Below, one piece after another: positions 17,928 to 26,629 of a stretch of DNA of 64,000 nucleotides. Position 1 is the stretch's first letter, and every line of letters starts with the position of its first letter. This stretch comes from Planctomycetaceae bacterium. Lineage in GTDB: Bacteria > Planctomycetota > Phycisphaerae > Phycisphaerales > SM1A02. The notes below the pieces were generated by a model. The model worked only from the letters and a program-made list of their open reading frames with translations. It was not told the origin of the DNA and made no database searches. A program made the position numbers and the translations under genes. The stretch spans positions 1 to 64,000 of the forward strand of contig CANLMX010000005.1 of the NCBI GenBank assembly GCA_947492385.1, read 5' to 3'.

Positions 17928-20269
17928 CCGTGATCGTCGCCGCCGTGCTCGCTGTCGCCGCTGCGCTCGCGGCGGCGCCGCCGATCGATTCGCCGGACGC
18001 GCTGCGGGAGTTCGAGGATCGCGTGCGGGCCGTCGCGCCTCGCGCGCGCGACGCGGTGGTGGCGATCGTGATCGCGCCGAAGGACGGGGCCGATGCGAAG
18101 GGCCAAGGCGGCACCGGGAGCGGGACGCTCATTTCCGCCGACGGATGGGTGCTGACCGCAGGGCATGTCGGCCAAGAGCCGGGCCGTGCCGTGACGGTGC
18201 TTCTTGCCGATGGAACGGAACTGAAGGGACTGACCGCCGGGCAGCACTTCGGGCCCGACGGCGATGTCGGGCTCGTGAAGGCCGAACCTGCGGGCCGCAC
18301 GCTGCCGTTCGCGGAACTGGGGGCCTCCGCGTCGCTGGCGACCGGCGATCCGGTGCTTGCGCTCGGTCATCCGCTGGGCCCCGAGCGTTCGCCGTGGCGG
18401 CCGCCGCCCCTGCGCGTGGGCCGCGTGCTCGGTCGCGAGGGGTGGCGGATCGCGATCGACGCCCCGCTGAGCCCGGGCGACAGCGGAGGAGGGGTGTTCG
18501 ACCTCGAGGGACGCCTGGTGGGCGTCAATTCCGCCGCGGCCTCGCGGCCGGACCTGAACCTCGCGGCGACGGTCGAGAGCGCGAAGTCGCGCATGGAGTC
18601 GCTGCGGGAGGGGCTCGCCACGGGCGCGTGGCTCGCGGACCCCGCGAAGAACCCGATCGAGGCCGCGATGGAGGACCGCATGTCCGATGCGGCCGCCGAC
18701 GAGGGCCGCCTCGCCGAGGGTGCCGATGCGCGCGAGGAGCAGTACGACCGTCGCGCGCAGGTGCTCGAGGCGCTCTCGACGCTCACCGATCCCTACGCGG
18801 ACGCGGTGGTCGCGGTGCTGGTCGATTCACGGGACGCGTGCTACGGCACCCTGATCGACGACGAGGGCCATGTCCTGACCAAGGCAAGCGAGCTCGGCAA
18901 CCCCGTGCGCCGCGTGGACGTGCTGCTCGACGACGGGCAGGCGGTGCGCGCGCGGCGGCTCGCGGAGGACCGCGCGCTGGACCTGGCCATCATCGGCATC
19001 GACCCGATCGACGCGGTGCCGGTGGAGTTCGGTGATGCGCCCGAGCCCGTGCTCGGCGATTCATTGCTCACGGTGTGGCGCGGGATCGCACCGCTTGCGC
19101 TCGGGTTCCGCTCGCTCGGGCCGTACGTGTCGGGAGGCTCGGATGCCGCGGGACGCGCGTTCCTCGGGGTCACCCTGCGCGCGCCCACCGACGAGGAGCG
19201 CGCGCGGATTCCGGGTGGCGTCGGGCAGGTGGTGGGCGAGGTTATTCCCGGGGGTTCCGGCGCGGCGGCGGGCATCCGTCCGGGCGACGCGATCGTGCGG
19301 ATCGACGGCGTGGTGCTTGACGCCGCCGAGGCCGCGGCCGCACCGCTTCGTGCGCGCGCGCCCGGCGACCAGGTGGAACTGCAGGTCGTCCGCGACGAGG
19401 AAGTGAAGCCCATGTCGGTGCGCCTCCTGCGCCCGCCGTTCATGGATCCCCGCCATCTCAACGAGGGCGCCGAGGTCAGCCGGCGCTGCACCGGCTTCGG
19501 GGAGGTGATCCAGCACGATGCGGTGGTGCCGGCGCAGAACATGGGCTCCCCGGTGGTCGATTCGCGTGGCCGGGTCGTCGGGGTGAACGTGGCGCGCGCC
19601 GACCGCATGAAGACCTACGCGCTGCCGTCGCGCATCGTGGGTCCTGCGGTTGAGCGCATGCTCGGGCGCATCCGTGCGGGCGACGTGCCGGCGGACGTGG
19701 ATCCCTCCGACGGATTGGCACCCGTGCGGTTCGGGGCCGATGGGCTCGCGCATGCCCCGGCGACGATGGCGCGAATCTCGGGGCCGACGAACCAGCTGCG
19801 TGCGGCGAAGGCCGCCGAGGAAGGTGCCCCCGCCGCGGACGCCGGGCCTGCGGCGATCGTCGGGTGGGCGGACTTCGACGACATGGCGGTGTGGCGCGTC
19901 GAGGTTCCCTCGGTGGGCCGCTACGACCTCGCGCTTCGCGCGCGCGTGATGGCGGGCGGCAAGGCCGACGTGTTCCTCGGCGACGACCTCATGACCGTCG
20001 CGCTGGGGCGGCCGGGCCGGGACGGCACGGTGCGGGTCGGCGAGGTCGTGGTGCTCGAACCCGGTCCGATGGCGCTCCGCGTGCAGCCGCTTGGACGCCC
20101 CGGCGGCCCGATGATGCAACTCGAGGAAGTGGTGCTGCAGCGCACGGACCTGCTGCGTGCGCAGGAGCGCGCGAACGCGCTGCTGCGGTTCCGCGACCTC
20201 GACCGGCTCGAGCGAGAGCTCGAGCGTGACCGCAGGCGCCAGGAGCGCAGGAGGACGAAGGATGGGTGA
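17924..20269 (+). CDS. Secreted S1C/trypsin-like protease with PDZ and a second degenerate protease domain
   Basis: TAGHVG / DGDVGLVK / SPGDSGGGVFD triad; second region with PDZ (EVIPGGSGAAAGIRPGDAIVRIDGVVL) before PAQNMGSPVVDSRG; ATGA overlap with kinase. Confidence 0.85.
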   Translation: MTVIVAAVLAVAAALAAAPPIDSPDALREFEDRVRAVAPRARDAVVAIVIAPKDGADAKGQGGTGSGTLISADGWVLTAGHVGQEPGRAVTVLLADGTELKGLTAGQHFGPDGDVGLVKAEPAGRTLPFAELGASASLATGDPVLALGHPLGPERSPWRPPPLRVGRVLGREGWRIAIDAPLSPGDSGGGVFDLEGRLVGVNSAAASRPDLNLAATVESAKSRMESLREGLATGAWLADPAKNPIEAAMEDRMSDAAADEGRLAEGADAREEQYDRRAQVLEALSTLTDPYADAVVAVLVDSRDACYGTLIDDEGHVLTKASELGNPVRRVDVLLDDGQAVRARRLAEDRALDLAIIGIDPIDAVPVEFGDAPEPVLGDSLLTVWRGIAPLALGFRSLGPYVSGGSDAAGRAFLGVTLRAPTDEERARIPGGVGQVVGEVIPGGSGAAAGIRPGDAIVRIDGVVLDAAEAAAAPLRARAPGDQVELQVVRDEEVKPMSVRLLRPPFMDPRHLNEGAEVSRRCTGFGEVIQHDAVVPAQNMGSPVVDSRGRVVGVNVARADRMKTYALPSRIVGPAVERMLGRIRAGDVPADVDPSDGLAPVRFGADGLAHAPATMARISGPTNQLRAAKAAEEGAPAADAGPAAIVGWADFDDMAVWRVEVPSVGRYDLALRARVMAGGKADVFLGDDLMTVALGRPGRDGTVRVGEVVVLEPGPMALRVQPLGRPGGPMMQLEEVVLQRTDLLRAQERANALLRFRDLDRLERELERDRRRQERRRTKDG

Positions 20270-20723
20270 CGCCGCACCGAGTGCCAAGTGGGACCGACGC
20301 TTCCTGGAGCTCTCCGACCTCATCGCGACCTGGTCGAAGGACCCGAGCCGCGGCGTGGGAGCGGTGATCGTGAGCCCCGCCCGGCAGATCATCGCCACCG
20401 GGTTCAACGGCCTTCCGCGCGGCGTCGACGACCTTCCCGAGCGCCTCGAGCGGCCTGTGAAGTACGACTTCGTGTGCCACGCCGAGCTGAACGCGATCAT
20501 CCAGTGCGCGCGCAACGGCGTGAGCCCCGTGGGTGCGTCGATCTACACGAGCTTCAGCCCGTGCATCCAGTGCACGCTCGCGATCGTGCAGGCCGGCATC
20601 GCGCGCGTGGTGACCTACGAGGCCGGCGGTGAGGCCGATGCCCATTGGCTGGACTCGTTCGCGAAGGCGCGCGCCGTGATGCGCGAGGCCGGCGTCGCGT
20701 ACGAGGCGATGCCGAAGGCGTGA
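20262..20723 (+). CDS. Deoxycytidylate deaminase family protein
   Basis: FVCHAELNAI and SFSPCIQCTLAI zinc motifs; GFNGLPRGVDD. Confidence 0.9.
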   Translation: MGDAAPSAKWDRRFLELSDLIATWSKDPSRGVGAVIVSPARQIIATGFNGLPRGVDDLPERLERPVKYDFVCHAELNAIIQCARNGVSPVGASIYTSFSPCIQCTLAIVQAGIARVVTYEAGGEADAHWLDSFAKARAVMREAGVAYEAMPKA

Positions 20724-20735
20724 GGGTGGCCGCGC

Positions 20736-22595
20736 TCACATCCGCTCGGGCGCCACGATGCCAAGGAGCCCGAGTCCGTCGCGGAGGACGTGCTTCGTGA
20801 CGGCGCACAGCCGAAGGCGGCCGGCCCGCACCGCGGGATCCTCGCACCGCAGCACGGGGCACTGCTGGTAGAAGCCGTTGAACCCCGTGGCAAGCAAGTG
20901 CAGGTAGGCGCAGAGGCGGCTCGGGTCGTTGTGTTCCGCGACGTCGCGCACCACCTGCGGGTAGCGCAGGATCGCGAGCGCGAGCTGGCGCTCGGCGGGT
21001 TCGCCCACTGCGGCGCGCGGGCGTGCAGGCGCATGGGCCGCTGCGTCGAGCGCCTTCCCGAGGATGCCTGCGATGCGCGCGTGCGCGTACTGGAGGTACG
21101 GGCCGGTGTCGCCCTCGAAGCTCACCATCCGGTCGAGGTCGAACACGTAGTCGCGCGTCACGTCCGAGCCGAGGTCGGCGTACTTCACCGCGGCGATGCC
21201 GACGGCGCGGCCGATCGCCGCGAGCTCGTCCTCCGACATGCCGGCGGTCGGGGAGTCGGGCGAGGCGCTGCGCGCGCGGACCTCGCGCGTGCCCCGCTCG
21301 ATGGCCTCGTCCAGGAGCGCCTTCAGCGTGAAGTTCTCGCCGCTGCGCGTCTTGAGCGGCTTGCGGTCGGGACCGAGCACGCTGCCGAACGGCACGTGGA
21401 CCAGCCGGGCCTGCGTGCCGTCGGGCAGCCGGTCCCAGCCGACCATTCGCACCGCGTCGAAGACGTCCTTGAAGTGGTCGCGCTGGCGTGCGTCGACCAC
21501 GTAGACGACCAGGTCGCTGCCGAGTTCCTGCACCCGGAAGCGGCACGCGGCGAGGTCCGTGGTGGCGTAGAGGAACCCGCCGTCGCGCTTGCGGATGAGC
21601 ATCGGCCGCTCGCGGTCGGGGTAGCGCACGACGATCGCGCCGTCGTCCTCGGTGCCGAGCCCGGTCTTGACGAAGGCCTCGACCACGGGGCCCAGACGCT
21701 CGCGGAAGAAGCTCTCGCCCCGGCTGTGCCGCTCGGTGAGGTGCACGCCGAGGACGTCGGCCGTCTCGAAGACCTCGCGCATCGTGCAGTCGATGATCCG
21801 TTGCCAGTCGTCGACCAGCGCCTGCTCGCCGGACTGGAGCCGGACCAGGGTCGCGCGTGCGTCCTCCTGCGCCAGTGCGGCACCGGCGTTCTGGGCCTCG
21901 AGCTCGGCGACGCGGTGCGGGCCTGCATGCGTCGCGCGCGCGGCCACGAGCCCCGCGTGGTCGTCGCGGCCCTCGAGCTGCGCGGCGCGGTACGCACGGT
22001 TCAGGTCCTCGAGCGTGATTCGCCCGAGGTCCGCGCCCGCGCGCCGGAGCGCCGCGAGCGTCATCGCGATCGGCAGGCCCCAGTCGCCGAGGTGGTTCTC
22101 CCGCCACACCTTGCGCCCGAGGCGCTCGTGCACGCGGGCGATGGTGTCGCCGATGACGGTGGCGCGCAGATGGCCGACGTGCATCTGCTTCGCCACGTTC
22201 ACGCCGCAGAGGTCGACCGCCACGGCGTGGCGGTCCGTCGATGGGACGATGCCGAGCGCCGGCGTGTCAAAGGCATCGATGGCGTCCGTGAGCGCCGACG
22301 CCGAAAGGTGCACGTTCACGAACCCGGGGCCGGCGACCTCGGTGCGGTCGGCGATGCCGGAGAGGTCCGCCCGTGCGAGCACGTCGGCCGCGAGCTGCCG
22401 CGGGTTGGTGCCGAGCTGCTTGGCCAGCGCCATCGCGAAGTTCGCCTGGAAGTCGCCGAACTGCGGGTTCGTGCCGGGCCGCACCTGTGGGTCGCATGCC
22501 TCGGGCGCCAGCCCCGTGGCGGCGGCGATGGCCGTGCGAAGGGCGCGGGAGAGGCGCTCCGCGGGATCGGCGGCGACATCGTGTTCGGTGCGCAT
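20736..22595 (-). CDS. argS: Arginyl-tRNA synthetase
   Basis: DLCGVNVAKQMHVGHLRATVIGDTIAR (HIGH-like), SGENFTLKALLDEA, anticodon-binding C-terminus. Confidence 0.95.
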   Translation of the reverse strand: MRTEHDVAADPAERLSRALRTAIAAATGLAPEACDPQVRPGTNPQFGDFQANFAMALAKQLGTNPRQLAADVLARADLSGIADRTEVAGPGFVNVHLSASALTDAIDAFDTPALGIVPSTDRHAVAVDLCGVNVAKQMHVGHLRATVIGDTIARVHERLGRKVWRENHLGDWGLPIAMTLAALRRAGADLGRITLEDLNRAYRAAQLEGRDDHAGLVAARATHAGPHRVAELEAQNAGAALAQEDARATLVRLQSGEQALVDDWQRIIDCTMREVFETADVLGVHLTERHSRGESFFRERLGPVVEAFVKTGLGTEDDGAIVVRYPDRERPMLIRKRDGGFLYATTDLAACRFRVQELGSDLVVYVVDARQRDHFKDVFDAVRMVGWDRLPDGTQARLVHVPFGSVLGPDRKPLKTRSGENFTLKALLDEAIERGTREVRARSASPDSPTAGMSEDELAAIGRAVGIAAVKYADLGSDVTRDYVFDLDRMVSFEGDTGPYLQYAHARIAGILGKALDAAAHAPARPRAAVGEPAERQLALAILRYPQVVRDVAEHNDPSRLCAYLHLLATGFNGFYQQCPVLRCEDPAVRAGRLRLCAVTKHVLRDGLGLLGIVAPERM

Positions 22596-22602
22596 TCGGG
22601 GC

Positions 22603-22608
22603 AGGATA
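22603..22608 (-). promoter_or_regulatory. -10-like TATCCT, 7 nt before argS ATG
   Basis: TATCCT-gccccga-ATG on minus strand. Confidence 0.55.
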
Positions 22609-22670
22609 GGAGCGGGCCGGGCGGGGCGGGTGGCATGCCCCTGCGCCGCGGTCGCGTGCGGACGGCGGGG

Positions 22671-22676
22671 TACCAT
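22671..22676 (+). promoter_or_regulatory. -10-like TACCAT, 7 nt before ATG 22684
   Basis: TACCAT-ccgtcgc-ATG. Confidence 0.55.
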
Positions 22677-22683
22677 CCGTCGC

Positions 22684-23274
22684 ATGAGCGACATCCAGGA
22701 CCTCTCCGGCGACGATGCATCGATCGCCGACCTCTTCGAGGAGATCATGGGCGAATTGCGGCTCCTGAGCACGCTCTACATGAAGTCGCATCCGCCGGAG
22801 GTGACGCTGCAGCCGACGATCATCGTCAGCGAGGCATTCGTCCGCCTGGCTGGCCACAAGCCCGAGCAGTTCAAGGACGAGGACGACTTCCGCGCGACGG
22901 CCTCGGTGATCCTTCGCCAGGTGTTCGCCGAGCGCGCCAAGAAGCGCCTCGAGGAGAAGCAGCGCGCGGAGAAGGCGATGGAGGCGCGCCGCGCGATCCG
23001 CGCCGAGCAGGCCGCGAGCCCCGAGCCCGAGGTCGAGCTCCCGTCGTTCGAGGGCGCGTCGCCGGAGCTGGCCATGGCGCTCGAGACGGCGCTCGAGGCG
23101 CTTTCGGAGGTGGACGATCGCGCCGCGCGCGTGGCGGAGCTGCGCATCTTCGGCTCGCTGCCGATCGCCACGGTGTCGTCGATCGTCGGCGTCTCCGAGG
23201 CCGGGGCCGAGAAGGACTGGCGCTTCGCGAAGGCGTTCCTGCAGAAGCAGCTCAAGTCTCACGGTCACGCCTGA
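22684..23274 (+). CDS. ECF-type RNA polymerase sigma factor (planctomycete Sigma70_ECF-like)
   Basis: LQPTIIVSEAFVRLAG, DFRATASVILRQVFAERAKKRLEEK, AELRIFGSLPIATVSSIVGVSEAGAEKDWRFAKAFL. Confidence 0.75.
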   Translation: MSDIQDLSGDDASIADLFEEIMGELRLLSTLYMKSHPPEVTLQPTIIVSEAFVRLAGHKPEQFKDEDDFRATASVILRQVFAERAKKRLEEKQRAEKAMEARRAIRAEQAASPEPEVELPSFEGASPELAMALETALEALSEVDDRAARVAELRIFGSLPIATVSSIVGVSEAGAEKDWRFAKAFLQKQLKSHGHA

Positions 23275-24421
23275 GCACCGACGACCGCTCGGCGTACAGG
23301 CGCTCCATCAGCTGTTCCGTGGTCTCCGCCGGGGCCGAGTCCAGGCCGCGCGCCGCGACCCCGATCATGCGCACCAGCGAATGGAAGTCCGCGACCGCGA
23401 CGTGCTCGCGCTCGACGTGCGCGCGGGCGGTGCCCGCGGCCACGCCGTCGATGTCCGCCATGTTGTGGTAGTTGCCGAGCGGCAGGCAGAGGCACGTCGA
23501 CTCGTACCCGTAGGACGCGAACGCAGTCGCCTCGCATGCGCCGCCGGCCATCAGCTTGCGCTGCCAGCGGAACGTGGGGTCGGACTTCGACTCGTGCCCG
23601 AACAGCTCGGCGAGCCGGTTGGTGAGTCCCGGCGAGAAGACGCTGATGCGGTCGCCGACGCGCAGGATTGCGCCTGCCCCGATCGGCGAGTCGTGCGGGA
23701 AGCTCCGCGAGTTCTCGAGGCAGAGGAGCCTGGCGTCGCGCGGGATGAAGCCGGACCGCGCCGCATGGATGGTGCCGAGGAAGCCCACCTCCTCCGCGAC
23801 GGTGAACAGCAGGCCCACGTGGCCGCATCCGGGCGCGTCGAGCAGCTCATCGAGCGCGCACAGCGCGGCCGCGGCGGCGGCAAGGTCGTCGCACGCGTCG
23901 GTGTGGACAAGGCCATCCGCGATCTCGGCGCGCGGGAATGCCCAGCGCGCGATGGTCCCTGATGCGCACCACTCGGGGAGCGCTGCCTCACCGGTGCCGG
24001 GGCGCGCGGTCACGCGCTTGAACGGCTTCGCGTCGGCGTCCAGCGAATCGATCACGGCCCGCGCCCGGTGGTCGCCCGGGCCGACCAGCTCGATGGCCGA
24101 GCCAACGAAGTACGGATCGTTGACGCCGCCACGGAACTCGAGCTCGACGACGCCGTCTCCGGCGCGTCCCGTCACGACGAACGCCGGGTGGTCCAGGTGG
24201 GCCGTCACCAGCACGGGACGTGCGCTGCCGCCGCGCCGCTGGCGGATGATCGTGTTCCCAACGTCGTCACGGATCGACTCGACGCGATCCGCGCGGCGTG
24301 CGACCCATCGGTCCACGAATGCGATCACCCGATCCTCGTGGCCCGCGGCGGTCGGGATCTGCGTGAGTTCGAGGAGCAGGGCCTCGCGCGCGGCCATGCG
24401 GGCCGGATCGATTGCGTTCAT
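23252..24421 (-). CDS. M42-like metallopeptidase
   Basis: TAHLDHPAFVV, VHTDACDDLAAAAAAL, LFTVAEEVGFLGT. Confidence 0.8.
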   Translation of the reverse strand: MNAIDPARMAAREALLLELTQIPTAAGHEDRVIAFVDRWVARRADRVESIRDDVGNTIIRQRRGGSARPVLVTAHLDHPAFVVTGRAGDGVVELEFRGGVNDPYFVGSAIELVGPGDHRARAVIDSLDADAKPFKRVTARPGTGEAALPEWCASGTIARWAFPRAEIADGLVHTDACDDLAAAAAALCALDELLDAPGCGHVGLLFTVAEEVGFLGTIHAARSGFIPRDARLLCLENSRSFPHDSPIGAGAILRVGDRISVFSPGLTNRLAELFGHESKSDPTFRWQRKLMAGGACEATAFASYGYESTCLCLPLGNYHNMADIDGVAAGTARAHVEREHVAVADFHSLVRMIGVAARGLDSAPAETTEQLMERLYAERSSVLRRDRET

Positions 24422-24429
24422 GGGGCGGA

Positions 24430-24435
24430 ATCGTA
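24430..24435 (-). promoter_or_regulatory. -10-like TACGAT, 8 nt before M42 peptidase ATG
   Basis: TACGAT-tccgcccc-ATG on minus strand. Confidence 0.5.
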
Positions 24436-24470
24436 GGGCGGGGCCGGCCCGTGCCCCCGTGCCCGTCGCC

Positions 24471-24476
24471 TACCCT
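24471..24476 (+). promoter_or_regulatory. -10-like TACCCT, 9 nt before ribBA-like ATG
   Basis: TACCCT-gtgcggccc-ATG. Confidence 0.5.
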
Positions 24477-24485
24477 GTGCGGCCC

Positions 24486-25688
24486 ATGGCGCTGAGCCCG
24501 ATTCCCGAGATCCTGGACGACCTCCGCGCCGGCCGCGTGATCGTGCTCGTCGACGACGAGGACCGCGAGAACGAGGGCGACTTCGTCGTCGCGGCGGAGT
24601 TCGTCACGCCCGAGATGGTGAACTTCCTGACCCGGGTCGGCGGCGGGTACCTCTGCGTGAGCCTGGATTCCGAGACGTGCGATCGGCTCGACCTGCATGC
24701 GCAGACCACGTCGAACACCAGCGTGCGCGGCACACCGTTCACGGTGAGCGTCGACGGGCATCCCCGCCATGGCGTCGGAACCGGGATCAGTGCGCGCGAT
24801 CGCGCGAAGACCATCCAGATGCTGATCGATCCGGCGATCCGGGCGGACGACTTCGTGCGTCCCGGCCACATCAATCCGTTGCGCGCGCGCGATGGGGGCG
24901 TGCTCGTGCGCACCGGGCAGACGGAGGGAAGCGTCGACCTCTGCCGGCTCGCGGGACTGCGGCCCGCGGCCGCGATCATCGAGATCGTGCGGCCCGACGG
25001 CGAGATGGCGCGCATGCCCGACCTCGAGCGGATCTGCAGCGAGCACGGCCTGCGCATGTGCAGCGTCGAGCAGGTCATCCGGCACCGGCTCGACGAGGAG
25101 GGGCTGATCCGCCGGATCGAGCCCGTGCACGGCTCGCGCGTGCGCACCCCCGAGGGCGAGTTCACGCTGTTCGCATGGGAGAGCGAGGTCGACGCGCTTC
25201 CGCACTTCGCGCTCACGATGGGCGGAATCGGCGGGCTCGACGCACGGGGCGCGGTCGTGCAGCATGACGCACCCGCGCTGGTCCGCATGCACCGGCGCGA
25301 GATCCTCGGAGACGTGTTCGGGATCGCGCTCGGCGGCGGTGACCTTGCGGGCCAGCACGTGGTCCGTTCGAGCCTGCGGCTGATCGCGCAGGCGGGCGCG
25401 GGGGCGCTCGTGTACCTGCGGACCGAGGGTGCCGGGGACGACCTGCCCGGGCGGCTTGCGCGCATCCGCCGTCCCGGCCGTGACGACGTCAATGCGCCCG
25501 ACCTGACCCGGGTGGACGGCCTGGGTGCGGGTGCGCAGCCGATGGATGCACGGTTGTTCGGGGTCGGAGGTCGCATCCTGCGCGATCTCGGCCTTTCGCG
25601 CCTGCGCCTCCTGACCAATCACCCGAAGCCCATGCCCGGGCTGCACGGGTTCGGGCTCGACATCGTCGAGCACGTGCCGTTCGCCTGA
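24486..25688 (+). CDS. ribBA: RibBA-like: DHBP synthase domain plus degenerate GTP cyclohydrolase II domain
   Basis: VLVDDEDRENEGDFVVAAE, DFVRPGHINPLRARDGGVL; C-terminal GCHII fold remnants GALVYLRTEGAGDDL and RLLTNHPK but no zinc cysteines. Confidence 0.85.
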   Translation: MALSPIPEILDDLRAGRVIVLVDDEDRENEGDFVVAAEFVTPEMVNFLTRVGGGYLCVSLDSETCDRLDLHAQTTSNTSVRGTPFTVSVDGHPRHGVGTGISARDRAKTIQMLIDPAIRADDFVRPGHINPLRARDGGVLVRTGQTEGSVDLCRLAGLRPAAAIIEIVRPDGEMARMPDLERICSEHGLRMCSVEQVIRHRLDEEGLIRRIEPVHGSRVRTPEGEFTLFAWESEVDALPHFALTMGGIGGLDARGAVVQHDAPALVRMHRREILGDVFGIALGGGDLAGQHVVRSSLRLIAQAGAGALVYLRTEGAGDDLPGRLARIRRPGRDDVNAPDLTRVDGLGAGAQPMDARLFGVGGRILRDLGLSRLRLLTNHPKPMPGLHGFGLDIVEHVPFA

Positions 25689-25702
25689 GCGGCATGCGCG
25701 CG

Positions 25703-25708
25703 TATCGT
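25703..25708 (+). promoter_or_regulatory. -10-like TATCGT, 6 nt before ATG 25715
   Basis: TATCGT-tggggc-ATG. Confidence 0.5.
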
Positions 25709-25714
25709 TGGGGC

Positions 25715-26629
25715 ATGGATGCATGCGCGGTGATCGCGGTGGCTGCGGTGTTCGCGGGATGCGCCGCGGTCCCGCCTGCGGAGCCGACCGGCGCGGGCGG
25801 CACGGCGGGTGACGCATCGCCCGAAGCCGCACCGCAGCTCGCCGAGCGAGGCGGGCTGCGCTTCGCCGACGCCGCGGCCCTGCTCGAGGCCGTCGAGGGC
25901 GTGGCCGCCGGCATGCGCGACTTCCGCAGTGCGGTGACGGTCGAGACGACCGACGACGTGACGGGCGACACCGAGCGGCGCATGGGACAGGTGGTGCTGG
26001 TGCAGGACACGGGCAAGCCCGAGACCCGCCGCTTCGCGGTGGTGCTCGAGAAGTTCATCGACGGCAGCGGACGTGCCGACGACCGGCCCGTGCGCTACGT
26101 CTACGCGGACGGGTGGCTGACCGAGGCCGATTTCCGCGAACGGACGCTGGTGCGTCGGCAGCTGGCGCGGCCCGGCGAGCGCTATGACCCGCTCAAGCCG
26201 GGCGAGGGCCCGGTGCCGCTGCCGATCGGGCAACGGCGCGAGGACGTGATGCGCCGGTTCGAGGCCTCGCTGGCCGACTCGCCCGAGTCCGCCTCGCTGA
26301 AGCGCGTGACCGAACCCATGGTGGGGCTGCGGCTGCGCCCGCGCCCCGGCATGGCGGACCGTGACCTCGTCGAGGCCACGGTCTGGTACGACGCGCAGTC
26401 GCTGGTTCCGCGCGGCGTCGAGGCGCGCCGTCGCAACGGTCGCACGACCGTGATCCTGCGCAACGCGGAGGTGAACGGCGGACTCGACGAGCCGCAGCGT
26501 GCGCTGCTCTCGCTGGCGACGGGCGCGACCGAGGGCTGGCGGGTCGATGAGCGTCCGATGCCGGCGGAGCCCGTGCGCACGCCGGATCCGGCGCCTTCCC
26601 CCGGCCCCGTGCCGGAGCGCGCGCCGTGA
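25715..26629 (+). CDS. Putative lipoprotein, LolA/DUF1571-like
   Basis: MDACAVIAVAAVFAGCAAVPP lipobox; LEAVEGVAAGMRDFRSAVTVETTDDVTGD pattern. Confidence 0.6.
   Translation: MDACAVIAVAAVFAGCAAVPPAEPTGAGGTAGDASPEAAPQLAERGGLRFADAAALLEAVEGVAAGMRDFRSAVTVETTDDVTGDTERRMGQVVLVQDTGKPETRRFAVVLEKFIDGSGRADDRPVRYVYADGWLTEADFRERTLVRRQLARPGERYDPLKPGEGPVPLPIGQRREDVMRRFEASLADSPESASLKRVTEPMVGLRLRPRPGMADRDLVEATVWYDAQSLVPRGVEARRRNGRTTVILRNAEVNGGLDEPQRALLSLATGATEGWRVDERPMPAEPVRTPDPAPSPGPVPERAP

Noticed and set aside
20790-23471. 893-aa plus-strand ORF
   Set aside because: Shadow of argS and out of frame with the ECF sigma gene; no recognisable domain.
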